Below are positions 60,801-63,241 of a stretch of DNA of 64,000 nucleotides, piece by piece. Position numbers and translations under genes: made by a program. The stretch's first letter is position 1; every line of letters begins with the position of its first letter. The notes beneath the pieces are model-generated. The model was given only the letters and a program-made list of their open reading frames with translations, did no database searches and was not told the origin of the DNA. This DNA is from Glandiceps talaboti (Eukaryota; Hemichordata; Enteropneusta; Spengelidae). The stretch covers positions 1,235,501-1,299,500 of the forward strand of contig NC_135560.1 of assembly GCF_964340395.1 (NCBI RefSeq), in the 5' to 3' direction.

Positions 60801-61024
60801 GAAAATCATTGATTATGCAAATTAGGTATTAAAACTACAAGATGTTATCAAACTCATATGCCACATCCACTTTGTTATCATCAGTGTATGTACCAAATTA
60901 TAATTAACAAAGTACAACTAAGTTATACAAGTATTGCACAAGATAGTAAGATGTGTTATTTATATTCCAATATATAGCAATCATCACAGTCAAGACCAAG
61001 GTCCTGTGAAGTACCTGGCATCAA
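4298..61024 (+). CDS. CRTC: CREB-regulated transcription coactivator (CRTC/TORC), 5' seven exons, partial gene
   Basis: Joined exons 4298-4408, 4583-4693, 4803-4889, 23801-23859, 41578-41684, 48777-48844 and 60990-61024 keep one frame for 578 nt (192 codons plus 2 nt). Every junction is GT-AG, with phases 0, 0, 0, 2, 1, 0, 2. CRTC proteins bind the bZIP domain of CREB and recruit TAF4 and CBP/p300. Phosphorylation by SIK/AMPK-family kinases retains them in the cytoplasm on 14-3-3, and calcineurin releases them to the nucleus. Visible here are the N-terminal CREB-binding helix (about residues 3-33), [12 protein letters not shown] (56-67), [20 protein letters not shown] (107-126) and [10 protein letters not shown] (183-192). 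Family members are about 600-800 residues, so the glutamine-rich middle and the transactivation domain lie downstream of the window. Vertebrate CRTC1 has about ten residues between the two blocks encoded here by exons 3 and 4. The direct join keeps the frame, but a small exon in intron 3 could be missed. Confidence 0.95.
4583..4693 (+). CDS. CRTC: CRTC exon 2: [12 protein letters not shown] block
   Basis: 111 nt encode residues 38-74. The acceptor is TTTTGTAG at 4582 and the donor is GTCAGT at 4694; both boundaries are phase 0. The segment includes [14 protein letters not shown]. Ser58 corresponds to the conserved GGS site known as Ser64/Ser70 in vertebrate CRTC1/2, a phosphorylation and 14-3-3 site. 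The preceding intron is only 174 bp, unlike the multi-kilobase introns downstream. Confidence 0.96.
4803..4889 (+). CDS. CRTC: CRTC exon 3
   Basis: 87 nt encode residues 75-103, which include a LIDRMPRR motif. This corresponds to the vertebrate GLVDRVYRER region, where a basic LVDR/LIDR motif follows the LPNVNQ block. The acceptor is CGTCCACAG (ends 4802) and the donor is GTATCC at 4890, a slightly weak site. Reading through the donor reaches a stop within a few codons, which supports splicing. Intron 2 is 109 bp; intron 3, which starts here, is 18.9 kb. Confidence 0.92.
4890..5480. other. Start of CRTC intron 3, nothing recognised
   Basis: AT-rich intronic sequence between the exon 3 donor and the 27-bp array. 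No repeat or open frame of note. Confidence 0.5.
5481..8051. repeat. 27-bp minisatellite, about 95 copies
   Basis: The unit TATTGAATCACTATTGTACA plus TACTGTG is repeated without interruption for 2.57 kb. Variants are mainly GTA>GTG, TTG>TCG/TCA (T/C and G/A changes), a 25-bp form missing TG, and a 23-24-bp form missing ACT. Because 27 is divisible by three, several frames on both strands stay open for up to 264 codons (period [18 protein letters not shown] or SDSIHSMYN). These are translation artefacts, not genes. The array sits in intron 3 of CRTC. Confidence 0.98.
8052..8380. other. Intron 3 spacer, nothing recognised
   Basis: Non-repetitive AT-rich DNA between the 27-bp array and a LINE remnant. 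The 88-codon frame at 8169-8435 has no family resemblance. Confidence 0.4.
8380..8940 (-). pseudogene. Non-LTR retrotransposon C-terminal remnant
   Basis: Minus-strand frames at 8496-8849 and 8609-8839 overlap. They contain [16 protein letters not shown] in one frame, and [25 protein letters not shown] in the other. The order (YKCLxGxxP, then a leucine-poor spacer, then FSxxGxxLWNSLP) is the typical C-terminus of CR1/L2-like LINE ORF2 proteins. The two frames imply at least one frameshift. The copy lacks the polymerase core, as expected for a 5'-truncated LINE. Confidence 0.7.
9120..9713 (+). mobile_element. Family A element, 5'-truncated copy
   Basis: The sequence starts within the first module (GTGTCTAGTTGGGAAATTGT) and runs through three diverged modules marked by ATATGCAAATTAG, TTTTTGGTCAAAAA and AAACTACTGGGCAGATTGG. 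It then enters the GACCACGCCC...AGCAAC region and stops at GGTAGGCAAGTG, where the 44-bp array begins. Other copies continue GAGTAAACATTC at this point, so the array replaced or invaded the 3' part. Non-coding. Confidence 0.8.
9714..13960. repeat. 44-bp minisatellite, about 97 copies
   Basis: The unit is ATGGACCTATAGGTTGTAGT + GTCTAGAACTGATCCATCTA + TGAA, with a 40-bp variant lacking one CTAT/CCAT. Positional variants define unit types: ACC/AGC, GTAG/GAAG/GGAG, TCTAGAACTG/TCTAGGACCG/TCCAGAACTG and CCATC/CTATC. Neither 44 nor 40 is divisible by three, and no long frame survives. The last unit runs directly into the coding frame of the DIRS-like element at 13.96 kb. Confidence 0.98.
10800..13080. 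repeat. 1184-bp higher-order duplication inside the 44-bp array
   Basis: Rare variant units recur at a constant offset: GGTTGGAGTGTCTAGGACC at 10911 and 12095, TGAAATTGACC at 11643 and 12827, TGTAATGTCTATAACTG at 11529 and 12713, and GGACCTTTAGG at 11777 and 12961. All are separated by exactly 1184 bp, equal to 26 units of 44 bp plus one of 40 bp. The two blocks differ at only a few positions (for example GGAGTGTC versus GGATTGTC near 12187), so the duplication is young. The left copy is about 10800-11985 and the right copy about 11985-13080. Confidence 0.92.
13930..15757 (+). pseudogene. Decayed DIRS-type retrotransposon (RT end, RNase H, tyrosine recombinase)
   Basis: Successive frames encode, in order: a DLEWWI motif (end of reverse transcriptase, 13964-14040); RNase H with [18 protein letters not shown] and [10 protein letters not shown] (14070-14300); a connection segment with [16 protein letters not shown] and [16 protein letters not shown] (14405-14760); and a tyrosine recombinase from about 14800, with [38 protein letters not shown], and [11 protein letters not shown] carrying the HxxR box (15059-15757). 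RNase H plus tyrosine recombinase is the signature of DIRS elements. Frame changes near 14035, 14300 and 14850, a stop near 15434, and loss of the catalytic tyrosine at the 3' break show it is dead. The 5' RT core is missing; the 44-bp array lies there. Confidence 0.88.
15810..16858 (+). mobile_element. Family A element, nearly complete but without its 5' hairpin
   Basis: It starts with the GTGTGTGTGT run and AAACTCAAAAACCACAAAAC, then TTGGTGTCTAGTTGGGAAAT, three ATATGCAAATTAG modules, and four 3' units of the type AACAAGACCACGCCCATAGC. The short open frames (16217-16541) are not genes. The final part changes to unrelated sequence near 16858 (AGCCGTCAGATG). Confidence 0.85.
16859..17551. other. 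Intron 3 sequence upstream of the transposase-like pseudogene
   Basis: Includes GCGGTGCGCGTCC and a TCATTCATTCATTCATG run near 16980. It may be 5' sequence of the following mobile gene, but I could not identify terminal repeats or a promoter. Confidence 0.35.
17552..20372 (+). pseudogene. Broken transposase-like gene of the [11 protein letters not shown] family
   Basis: An acidic N-terminal frame (17552-18163, 203 codons) ends [11 protein letters not shown]. The match to this widespread animal family resumes at about 18973 with LHNIT, and 18988-19857 contains [48 protein letters not shown] and [18 protein letters not shown]. The frame then shifts by one near 19795 into 19800-20372 with [33 protein letters not shown] and the usual C-terminal [10 protein letters not shown] segment. 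The acidic residues in DFAQ and HADNC are candidate catalytic positions of an RNase H-like fold; that is inference. Two defects are visible: ~800 bp of foreign sequence between the first two parts and one frameshift. I know the family as transposon-associated but cannot name it with certainty. Confidence 0.8.
18164..18312. repeat. Large hairpin (foldback) inside the broken transposase-like gene
   Basis: TAATAACACATG...GGGCAATATCACCATTTAGT...GACACTCTTTAC at 18164-18228 is mirrored by GTAAAGAGTGTC...ACTAAATGGTGATATTGCCC...CACATGTGTTATTA at about 18254-18313. The arms are about 60 bp with few mismatches and the loop is about 25 bp. It falls just after the AFLFK end of the first coding block. This suggests a MITE-like insertion; related fragments (GGGCAATATCACC near 18876) follow up to 18960. 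An intron is less likely because no in-frame AG acceptor sits directly before the resumed frame. Confidence 0.8.
20373..21600. repeat. Intron 3 with a short 42-bp tandem repeat
   Basis: At about 20480-20620, TATTAATTAATTCATGTTAC + TTGTATATTATATAGGATAA + TG occurs about 3.4 times. The rest of this stretch is AT-rich with no coding frame or recognisable element; the 122-codon minus-strand frame at 20680-21048 shows no family features. Confidence 0.75.
21602..21788. repeat. 39-bp tandem repeat, about 5 copies
   Basis: The unit TTGGTTCCCAAGTTACTACA + TCAACCTTGATAGTAGACA is repeated to the edge of a hairpin. The 13-residue periodic frames on both strands ([13 protein letters not shown]) are artefacts of a unit length divisible by three. 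Confidence 0.95.
21787..21855. repeat. Perfect 29-bp-arm hairpin with an AT spacer
   Basis: ATGACTTACCTCTTACACTG + AATTAGTAT at 21787-21815 is the exact reverse complement of 21827-21855, separated by 11 bp of alternating AT. The left arm abuts the last copy of the 39-bp repeat. It could be a short foldback element or a cruciform-prone palindrome; no flanking target duplication is evident. Confidence 0.93.
21856..22707. other. Intron 3, nothing recognised
   Basis: AT-rich DNA with TA and poly-T/A tracts. A 21-bp direct duplication containing TATTGACGAAACTAACAA lies at about 22448-22490. The 80-codon frame at 22427-22669 has no support. Confidence 0.4.
22708..23555. repeat. 52-bp minisatellite, about 16 copies
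   Basis: The unit is ACTCTACTACCAGTAATGTA + ATGAGTCTATACTGTGTGAA + TCTATCACTAGC, with little variation (CTACTGCC, CTATTAC, one copy missing GT). It ends about 245 bp before exon 4 of CRTC. Units are nearly identical, so the array is young or homogenised. Confidence 0.97.
23801..23859 (+). CDS. CRTC: CRTC exon 4: SPYG...[11 protein letters not shown]
   Basis: 59 nt encode residues 104-122 plus two bases of Arg123. [19 protein letters not shown] matches the vertebrate DSSPYxxxYLSPPxxxxWRR block. The acceptor is CCATTCTCAG (ends 23800) and the donor is GTATGT at 23860 (phase 2). It lies alone between a 52-bp tandem array ending near 23555 and a family A copy starting near 24171. Confidence 0.94.
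24171..24562 (+). mobile_element. Family A element, 3'-truncated copy
   Basis: It begins with the terminal hairpin TAGCACAACTGAACTAGG / TCCAGTTGTGCTA (24173-24203), then GGCATGG, a GTGTGT run, AAACTCAAAAACCGCCAGAC and two modules. It breaks off after GATGAAGAAATATTAAGG, where family C sequence begins. Confidence 0.85.
25394..25611. mobile_element. 218-bp TTAA-flanked MITE (piggyBac- or Kolobok-like)
   Basis: The element is bounded by TTAA at 25394-25397 and 25608-25611. It begins CCCCCTCACTAAC and ends GGTGGTGAAAGGG. A near relative of its left sequence (CCCCCTCACTAACATAA, ATAAGGTATCATTTGAATGG) occurs at 44796-44930, and its right end matches 46258-46337. It has no coding capacity. Family C copy 2 shows one TTAA (about 37603) at the corresponding place, consistent with an unfilled site. 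Confidence 0.8.
26068..26102. repeat. Short hairpin
   Basis: ATGGATGTATT at about 26070 is reversed as AATACATCCAT around an AGGGGAG loop. It lies within family C copy 1; family C copy 2 lacks it (it reads TGTGCATTGAACTGAG there). It is therefore probably a local templated insertion. Confidence 0.7.
26247..27640. mobile_element. 1.39-kb TIR element with internal foldback
   Basis: The ends are CAGGGCATGTCTTTTGA (26247) and TCAAAATGCATGCCCTG (ends 27640), flanked by the direct repeat TATAGG at 26241-26246 and 27641-27646. Inside, 26300-26465 is inverted relative to 27000-27200: ATGTTTTGGAGGGCATTGAA versus TTCAATGCCCTCCAAAACAT, and CTCCTCTGGAAC versus GTTCCGGAGGAG. CAGGG ends suggest the hAT group, but a 6-bp target duplication is shorter than the usual 8. 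No intact transposase frame is present. Confidence 0.72.
27785..28140 (+). mobile_element. tRNA-derived SINE
   Basis: A tRNA-like head has an A-box-like GAATGGTTAGCGTG and a B-box-like GGCTCGAGCCC (27829-27839), spaced as in a Pol III internal promoter. The body follows, and the 3' end reads GCGCTTTGAGCATGG...GGAAAGCGCTATATAAGAAC, then an ATT repeat tail (28126-28140). A GCGCT...AGCGCTATATAA tail is common in animal SINE2-type elements. It lies in CRTC intron 4 in sense orientation. Confidence 0.85.
28141..29612. other. Intron 4, nothing recognised
   Basis: About 1.5 kb of non-repetitive DNA with short unsupported frames. TGTACATGTA words and a CTCTATCTTT duplication (29240) are present. No exon of CRTC was recognised here. 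Confidence 0.4.
29618..30780 (+). mobile_element. Family A element, full-length reference copy
   Basis: The 5' end is the hairpin TAGCACAACTGAACTGATAA + GGTTCAGTAGTGCTA (29618-29653). It continues GCATGGCAAAGTGTCTGTCT, a (GT)n run at about 29697-29722, AAACTGCTGAACCGATTGCC, then modules with ATATGCAAATTAG and TTTTTGGTCAAAAA. Several units of CCTAGCAACAAGACCACGCC follow, ending ACAGTTGTGCTACAACGC...GGTATTTTTA. CAGTTGTGCTA near the 3' end is the reverse complement of the first 11 bases, so the element has short inverted ends. No protein is encoded. Confidence 0.88.
30781..31875. other. Intron 4 between family A and family B
   Basis: A short direct duplication (GGTGTTGAAGGCAGGGTAAT, about 30820 and 30857) follows the family A end. 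Otherwise the DNA is non-repetitive. The last 55 bp (ACTCATCAAACTCACAATTA...) recurs on the far side of the family B element at about 32769. Confidence 0.5.
31876..32731 (+). mobile_element. Family B element, full-length
   Basis: It starts TAGTCCCCGCGGACGAAGTC, forming a hairpin with CGGGGACT, then GTCTGTCCGTCC and CCTGGACCGATTTTTTTCAA. Four modules of about 120-125 bp follow (TCTCATTCAAAGTTG.TATT, CAATATGGC.GCCT, GCCATTTTGTTTG). It ends GCGGGGACTA at 32722-32731, an exact inversion of its first ten bases. TGT flanks both sides. Non-coding; the plan matches family A despite unrelated end sequences. Confidence 0.85.
33150..33800 (+). mobile_element. Family A element, internal fragment
   Basis: Four modules (TTTTTGGTC, CAGATTGGGCTGAAAT, ATATGCAAATTAG) are recognisable without the 5' hairpin or the 3' end. 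The fragment ends in CTGCAGTTTTTGT where the next repeat begins. Frame 33367-33588 is a repeat translation. Confidence 0.75.
33807..34295. mobile_element. 489-bp MITE with perfect 43-bp terminal inverted repeats
   Basis: ACTGCACTACCTATGTCATG + AGTGGTCGGACTTTCAAATA + GTG at 33807-33849 is the exact reverse complement of 34253-34295. There is no coding frame inside. Perfect arms indicate recent activity. The flank repeats GGAAAACCCTGGAAAA-type words; similar CCTGGAAAA words recur at about 35650-35730. The superfamily is unknown. Confidence 0.88.
34296..35810. other. Intron 4, little recognised
   Basis: Mostly unique AT-rich DNA. Bases 35645-35730 contain repeated CCCTGGAAAA/GTCCTGGAA words also seen beside the 43-bp-TIR MITE, so part of this stretch may belong to that repeat. 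No coding support. Confidence 0.4.
35811..35930 (-). repeat. Family D fragment, inverted
   Basis: The segment is the reverse complement of 39228-39343 over about 115 bp. For example, GGAAATTACACATTGCAATT here corresponds to AATTGCAATGTGTAATTTCC at about 39250, and ATTCTAAAGATTGCC to GGCAATCTTTAGAA. Confidence 0.8.
35931..36860. other. Intron 4, nothing recognised
   Basis: Contains an (AAAT)n run at about 36450-36480. Short frames are unsupported. Confidence 0.4.
36860..38150. repeat. Family C dispersed repeat, copy 2
   Basis: Collinear with 24562-26160. It lacks the 218-bp TTAA MITE and the 26070 hairpin of copy 1. It ends AGAGCTTGTTG directly before a family B element, whereas copy 1 continues AGAGCTTGTTGATGTTTTAG. 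Copy 1 therefore shows the sequence before that insertion. Confidence 0.82.
38152..38490 (+). mobile_element. Family B element, 3'-truncated, inserted in family C
   Basis: The start TTAGTCCCCGCCGCACGAAG is followed by GGAGATGCCTGGACCGATTT and two modules (CAATATGGCCACCCAGCAGC, TCTCATTCAAAGTTGGTATT). It stops at GGCTGCCTGGCAGC, a breakpoint also seen in the fragment at 51629-51727. Confidence 0.82.
38500..39350 (+). repeat. Family D modular repeat, about six ~145-bp modules
   Basis: Each module carries ATAATTTAGTACATAC, AACATAACAAAGC, TCCTAT.AA.TTTGTTGAT and TTGCATAATTAATGATTTTC + GGTAATTA. Module landmarks are at about 38595, 38737, 38885 and 39031. Related sequence occurs at 51207-51376 (same strand), and inverted at 35811-35930 and 59880-60870. 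Non-coding. Confidence 0.8.
39351..40412. other. Intron 4, nothing recognised
   Basis: A 20-bp direct duplication (CAGTTTTGTCATTGATTGA, about 39575 and 39602) is the only structure seen. The 87-codon frame at 40039-40302 has no family resemblance. Confidence 0.4.
40413..41160. repeat. 47-bp minisatellite, about 16 copies
   Basis: The unit is GTGTGATGTTCTGTCTTCCC + AATCTTACACTGTGTGGTGT + CTGTTCT, with CTG/GTG, GGTG/GATG and TTCT/TTTT variants. It ends about 420 bp before exon 5. Confidence 0.97.
41578..41684 (+). CDS. CRTC: CRTC exon 5: [10 protein letters not shown] kinase/14-3-3 site
   Basis: 107 nt complete Arg123 and encode residues 124-158 plus the first base of codon 159. [14 protein letters not shown] follows the split arginine. 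Ser126 has Arg at -3 and Leu at +4, the SIK/AMPK-family consensus, and aligns with CRTC2 Ser171. Phosphorylation of that site in the family creates the 14-3-3 site that holds CRTC in the cytoplasm. The acceptor is TTTGACAG (ends 41577) and the donor is GTCAGA at 41685 (phase 1). A ~60-bp GT-rich minisatellite begins only about 150 bp after the donor. Confidence 0.96.
41838..43500. repeat. ~60-bp GT-rich minisatellite derived from the family A 5' end, about 27 copies
   Basis: The unit is GCAGTGCTATAGGCATGGTG + AAGTGTGTTTGTATATGTGC + ATG(TG)nTAGA. GCAGTGCTATAGGCATGGTG + AAGTGTGTGTG is exactly the 3' half of the family A hairpin plus its GT run. Downstream of the array, AAGTCAAAAACTGCTTTGTC + GATTACCTTGGTATTTGG continues as family A. 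Unit length varies with the GT count. Open frames of up to 172 codons on both strands (for example [15 protein letters not shown] and [13 protein letters not shown]) are artefacts. Confidence 0.95.
43500..46490 (+). mobile_element. Family A element body, split by a TTAA element
   Basis: After the expanded 5' end the family A body runs from about 43520 to AGAACATTC at 43639. It resumes at 46338 with GGGTGTGTACAATAGGAATT + GTTCATGACATG, and continues to about 46490 before the 24-bp array. The two parts join at the correct point of the consensus (AACATTCTTA|AGGGGTGTG). Confidence 0.82.
43640..46337. mobile_element. 2.7-kb TTAA-flanked element (piggyBac-like ends)
   Basis: TTAA at 43640-43643 and 46334-46337 bounds CCCTTTCACCACCATTGG at the left and GAATCGGTGGTGAGAGGG at the right. 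Near the left end is a hairpin (GAGATGGAATAGCTCACACG at about 43701 against AGTGTGAGATATTCCATCTC at 43779-43798). Bases 44796-44940 and 46258-46337 are shared with the MITE at 25394-25611. Minus-strand frames at 45895-46137 (N-terminus [18 protein letters not shown]) and 45629-45826 are too short to assign; the first could be a transposase remnant. No complete transposase is present. Confidence 0.8.
46501..47138. repeat. 24-bp minisatellite, about 26 copies
   Basis: The unit CCCATATGTACCTTTACCTG + TATA is repeated, with CTCATATG and CCCTTACC variants and some 25-bp copies (CCCC). Unit length divisible by three keeps frames open for 162-282 codons on both strands (period YPYVPLPV, or GYTGKGTY on the minus strand). 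They look like proline- or glycine-rich proteins but are array artefacts. Confidence 0.95.
47200..48520 (+). mobile_element. Family A element, full-length with duplicated module
   Basis: The hairpin TAGCACAACTGAACTGAGG / TTCGGTAGTGCTA (47200-47231) is followed by GTCTGTCTGTCTGTG and five modules. The end is TTACAGTTGTGCCTTAATGC + CATTGTGCTATTTTTC (about 48520). One module (GGGAACGTTCTAAGGGGTAT...) is duplicated nearly unchanged at about 47390 and 47540. It ends about 250 bp before CRTC exon 6. Confidence 0.86.
48774..48844 (+). CDS. CRTC: CRTC exon 6, with tandem NAGNAG acceptor
   Basis: The exon encodes [20 protein letters not shown] then PKK (residues 159-181). LDG and ALWDPKK match the LDGE...PWDAKK segment of vertebrate CRTC2. 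The acceptor reads TTCAGCAG, so splicing can start at 48774 or 48777. The 48777 start gives RR-GDMLDG, closest to CRTC2 SRRGGILDG; the 48774 start inserts one alanine and keeps the frame. The donor is GTACAC at 48845 (phase 0). Confidence 0.92.
48901..49253. repeat. 33-bp tandem repeat, about 10 copies
   Basis: The unit is TGTATTCATGTTAATCATGT + ACACATAGATTGT, diverged between copies. The 122-codon frame 49047-49415 is an 11-residue periodic artefact ([11 protein letters not shown]). Confidence 0.9.
49254..50756. other. Intron 6, nothing recognised
   Basis: AT-rich unique DNA without repeats or supported frames. Confidence 0.4.
50763..52085 (+). mobile_element. Family A element carrying family B and family D fragments
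   Basis: The hairpin at 50763-50793 (TAGCACAACTGAACTAGG / TTCAGTAGTGCTA) and a GT run open the copy. A second 5'-like start, TAGCACAGCTGAATG, is at 51111. Bases 51207-51376 match family D (39064-39230) closely. A run of 17 C lies near 51403. Bases 51629-51727 are a family B module. From 51728 the family A 3' units resume (GGGATGGGTAGCAATTGAAT, AACAAGACCACACCCATAGC) to ACAGTTGTGCTACAACACC near 52068. Confidence 0.75.
52086..52585. other. Intron 6 spacer
   Basis: TTTTGTTATTTTACAG at 52249 looks like a splice acceptor, but the following frame reaches stops quickly and does not fit CRTC. Nothing else was recognised. Confidence 0.4.
52588..53046 (+). mobile_element. Family A element, internally deleted
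   Basis: The hairpin TAGTGCAACTGAACTGATAA + GGTTCAGTAGTGTTA and the GTCTGTCTGTCTGTGTGTG run are followed by the first module up to AAATTGTTTGAATCAAAATC. The sequence then jumps to the 3' units (GGGATGGGTAGGTAAGTGAT...). The end is AGTTGTGCTATAACGCCATT + GGTGCTATTTTTC. Confidence 0.85.
53047..54727. other. Intron 6, nothing recognised
   Basis: Unique DNA with unsupported short frames (53961-54304). No repeat seen. Confidence 0.4.
54728..54900 (+). mobile_element. Family A 5' fragment
   Basis: The hairpin TAGCACAACTGAACTAGG / TTCAGTAGGGCTA, a 30-bp GT run and the first module head (AAACCACTGGACCCATTGCC) are present. It is cut off by a second family A 5' end at 54906. Confidence 0.8.
55395..57081 (-). 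mobile_element. pogo/Tigger-like DNA transposon, internally deleted, with TA target duplication
   Basis: The ends CAGTAAAACTCCAATTATCC + GAACT (55395) and AGTTCGGATAATTGGAGTTT + TACTG (ends 57081) are perfect 25-bp inverted repeats, flanked by TA at 55393-55394 and 57082-57083. Further subterminal GTTCGGATA words repeat near both ends. It is 1687 bp and encodes only part of a transposase on the minus strand. It sits in the first of two LINE 5' modules; the second (GACGAGTAATCC) shows the unfilled single TA. Confidence 0.92.
55697..56353 (-). pseudogene. pogo/Tigger transposase, C-terminally truncated (218 aa)
   Basis: Starts [20 protein letters not shown] at 56353. Residues 5-50 form a Psq/CENP-B N-terminal helix-turn-helix ([20 protein letters not shown]). 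Residues about 75-140 form a CENP-B-type DNA-binding domain ([31 protein letters not shown]). Residues about 165-185 reach the first DDE-superfamily acidic motif ([14 protein letters not shown]). Intact family members are about 450-550 residues; here the frame then runs into [10 protein letters not shown] and a stop. Most of the DDE catalytic domain is therefore deleted. It could still bind ends but not catalyse transposition; that is inference. Confidence 0.9.
59336..59880. other. Intron 6 spacer
   Basis: Unique DNA after the family A 3' end; unsupported short frames only. Confidence 0.4.
59880..60870 (-). repeat. Family D modules, inverted, with a 29-bp tandem repeat inside
   Basis: GCCTAATTACCGAAAACCAT + TAATTATATAAATTGC at 59932 and its relatives at 60048, 60505, 60648 and 60790 are reverse complements of the 38.5-39.3-kb modules. 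Bases 60130-60250 contain GACACAGTCAGACACACACA, the inverted counterpart of a GTCTGACTGTGTC start. Bases 60323-60461 hold five copies of GGACTTTCTTTCCATCAATG + TGTGTACAT (29 bp); because 29 is not divisible by three, all three frames read the same peptide series. Confidence 0.78.
60990..61024 (+). CDS. CRTC: CRTC exon 7: [10 protein letters not shown](N) site
   Basis: A 35-nt small exon encodes [11 protein letters not shown] plus two bases (AA) of the next codon, which would be Asn in the conserved GINIFPS. It is almost identical to CRTC2 around Ser275, a MARK/SIK-regulated phosphosite next to the calcineurin-responsive region. The acceptor is ATCATCACAG (ends 60989) and the donor is a consensus GTAAGT at 61025 (phase 2). 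The exon too short for ORF finding was recognised from the motif. The following IFPS exon was not found before 64000. Confidence 0.94.
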
Positions 61025-61582
61025 GTAAGTACAATACTTTATCAACAAGTTTTTTTGTTCTTGTCTCTTGAATCTTTATGTTGTTTTACTTTGATTTTAG
61101 TTTGCATGTTAGTTAAACTGAAAGGTCGCCTTAGATGTCATAATTCTTAGTTGGGCACCTGTGTATGTTAACTTGTTTATTCCTTTCCTTCCTACATTAC
61201 CAGTTCACAATTTTAACATATACTTTTACCTGCCGCAAGGGAAGGTTGTGTTTCACTTTTTTCTGTCTCTTGCCAATGTATGTCAAAAATTACAACAACG
61301 TCATTCTAAAACTGACACAGAAGAAATATAATACCATTGTTTTAGTTTAGTCCCCTCCTCCCCCTCAAAATGAAATCTCTTAATGTGAAATGGGAAAATG
61401 ACCAACATGTCCTATACAGCTACTTCATGCAAGCTTACCATGACATTGATGAACACAAACCAAAATTGTAATTCAAATTGTAAAACGTTTTACTGTCTGC
61501 AAAACATACAGGGTACTTTCAACGGGAAATTGTATTTACCAGTTCTCATGCTTTATAGTCTTCATGTTGTTTCTGTCATTTT
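61025..61582. other. Start of CRTC intron 7
   Basis: Unique AT-rich DNA between exon 7 and a family A element. No IFPS-encoding exon recognised. Confidence 0.45.
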
Positions 61583-63241
61583 TAGCACAATTGAACTGAG
61601 GTTCAGTAGTGCTATAGACATGTTGAAGTGTGTGTGTGTGTGCAAACAACTTAAGGTACACAGGGAAGAATCGCCTTGACTATTTCCGACGTAATCCAAC
61701 ACAGCACGAAGTGTTTTGGACTTTGAACTTTATGTCCATGCTCATGTCCCACCACGGCCGGCGGCCAGTCAAAAAGGAGGAACAGATAGTCCAATGTTCC
61801 TGCTCTTTTTTTCAAAATATACTCAAGAATTGTCATTCCCGACAAAAACAATCTTATTTACTGCACTAATTTTTTAAAATTCCTGCGATGTCACAACTCA
61901 TGCACTATCAGGTGATCCGTTATGGAGAGACCTACTTCCGCATTCCACTCCATTATCATGGTGCTACCCATACCATCTCATGAATATTTATTAAAATACA
62001 TCATCTTCGGCTTTGTTCGGCAAGATTTTTCCACGTTCGGACTAATCCTTTGACCCAACTTTGCGTGTTAGCGGGAAATACCCAGATGGTAATGTAGTTC
62101 TATGGTAATTCTTCAGACTCTGACCTATCGATGTTTGGTACTCGCTTTTCAATCGGATCACTCGTTACAGTTTTACGTGATTTCGCCTGGGACTTGAAAA
62201 TGACAACGTTTGGACTCAAAAATGTACCATTTTCACAGTTTTTACTTATAATTAATTGGGAATTCACATATTTTTTTTATCAAACATTGATAGAGTATGT
62301 TGTTTTGAATGTACCCAGGTCACAGTTCAGGGTGTACGGCAAATACATTTACAGGAAACGCTCGCCCCAAATTTGACGTTTTTGTAAAGAAAATTTCTTC
62401 CACCAAGCAATTATTTTTTCATACATTGATTCACTAGGTATTTTTAAGTCTGTATTCGAAGTTTCATGAAAATTAAACGGCAAATTTCCATATGAGTGGC
62501 ATGTGAAGTCAACAATGTATGTTAGTAATTGTTACAGATCTAAGGGCCTGCCTTCGGCAGCGGTTCTTCCCCATGTACCTTAAAGTTTAAAAAAAAAAAA
62601 GCTGGACCGATTGCCTTTGTATTTGGTGGGGACATTACTTGGGAAGTACAGATGGGAAGTTGTTCAAATGAAAATGATTGCATCAAAGATATGTGTTTTG
62701 GATCAAAAAAATGTCATTTTTGGTATAAAAAAACCTTTAAACTCCAAAACTACTGAGCAGATTGGCCTAAAATTTTGTGGGAATGTTCTTTGGGGTGTTT
62801 TGTTTCAGAATTGTTCATGACATGATGATCCAATCAGTGATATACAAATTAGGGCTAAAACGCTAAGATGTGGTGGGAACATTCTTAGCCTATAGGGATG
62901 TATACATGAAGATGTAGTCACAATATGATCATCCCATCAGCAGTATGCAAATTAGGTCTAAAAATCTCAATTTTGGTCAAAAACCTATATCTTGAAAACT
63001 GCATGGTGAATGGGGCTGAAGCATGGTAGGGATGTTTCTGGAGGTATTATCTGCAGTTTTTGTTCCATTTTTGACACAAAGGGCCCAGGCAAAATGATGG
63101 TTTATATTGCAAATATGAAAACTGGGAAGGGTAGGCAAGTGAATAAAGCTTCTGAAAATGTATGCAAATATGCCTAGCAACAAGACCACATGTATAGCAA
63201 CAGCCAAATACAGTTGTGGTACAACACCATTGGTGCTATTT
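61583..63241 (+). mobile_element. Family A element split by a TTAA element
   Basis: Hairpin TAGCACAATTGAACTGAGG / TTCAGTAGTGCTA, then GTGTGTGTGTGTGTGC and AAACAACTTAA. The body resumes at 62580 with TTAAAGTTTAAAAAAAAAAA + AGCTGGACCGATTGCC and runs through modules to ACAGTTGTGGTACAACACCA near 63230. Confidence 0.84.
61651..62583. mobile_element. 933-bp TTAA-flanked element with GGTACA ends
   Basis: TTAA at 61651-61654 and 62580-62583 bounds GGTACACAGGGAAGAATCGC at the left and GCGGTTCTTCCCCATGTACC at the right (imperfect inverted repeats with three mismatches in 20). The duplicated TTAA fits piggyBac or Kolobok superfamilies. The ends differ from the CCCTTT elements at 25.4 and 43.6 kb, so this is a separate family. 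No transposase frame of meaningful length. Confidence 0.85.
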
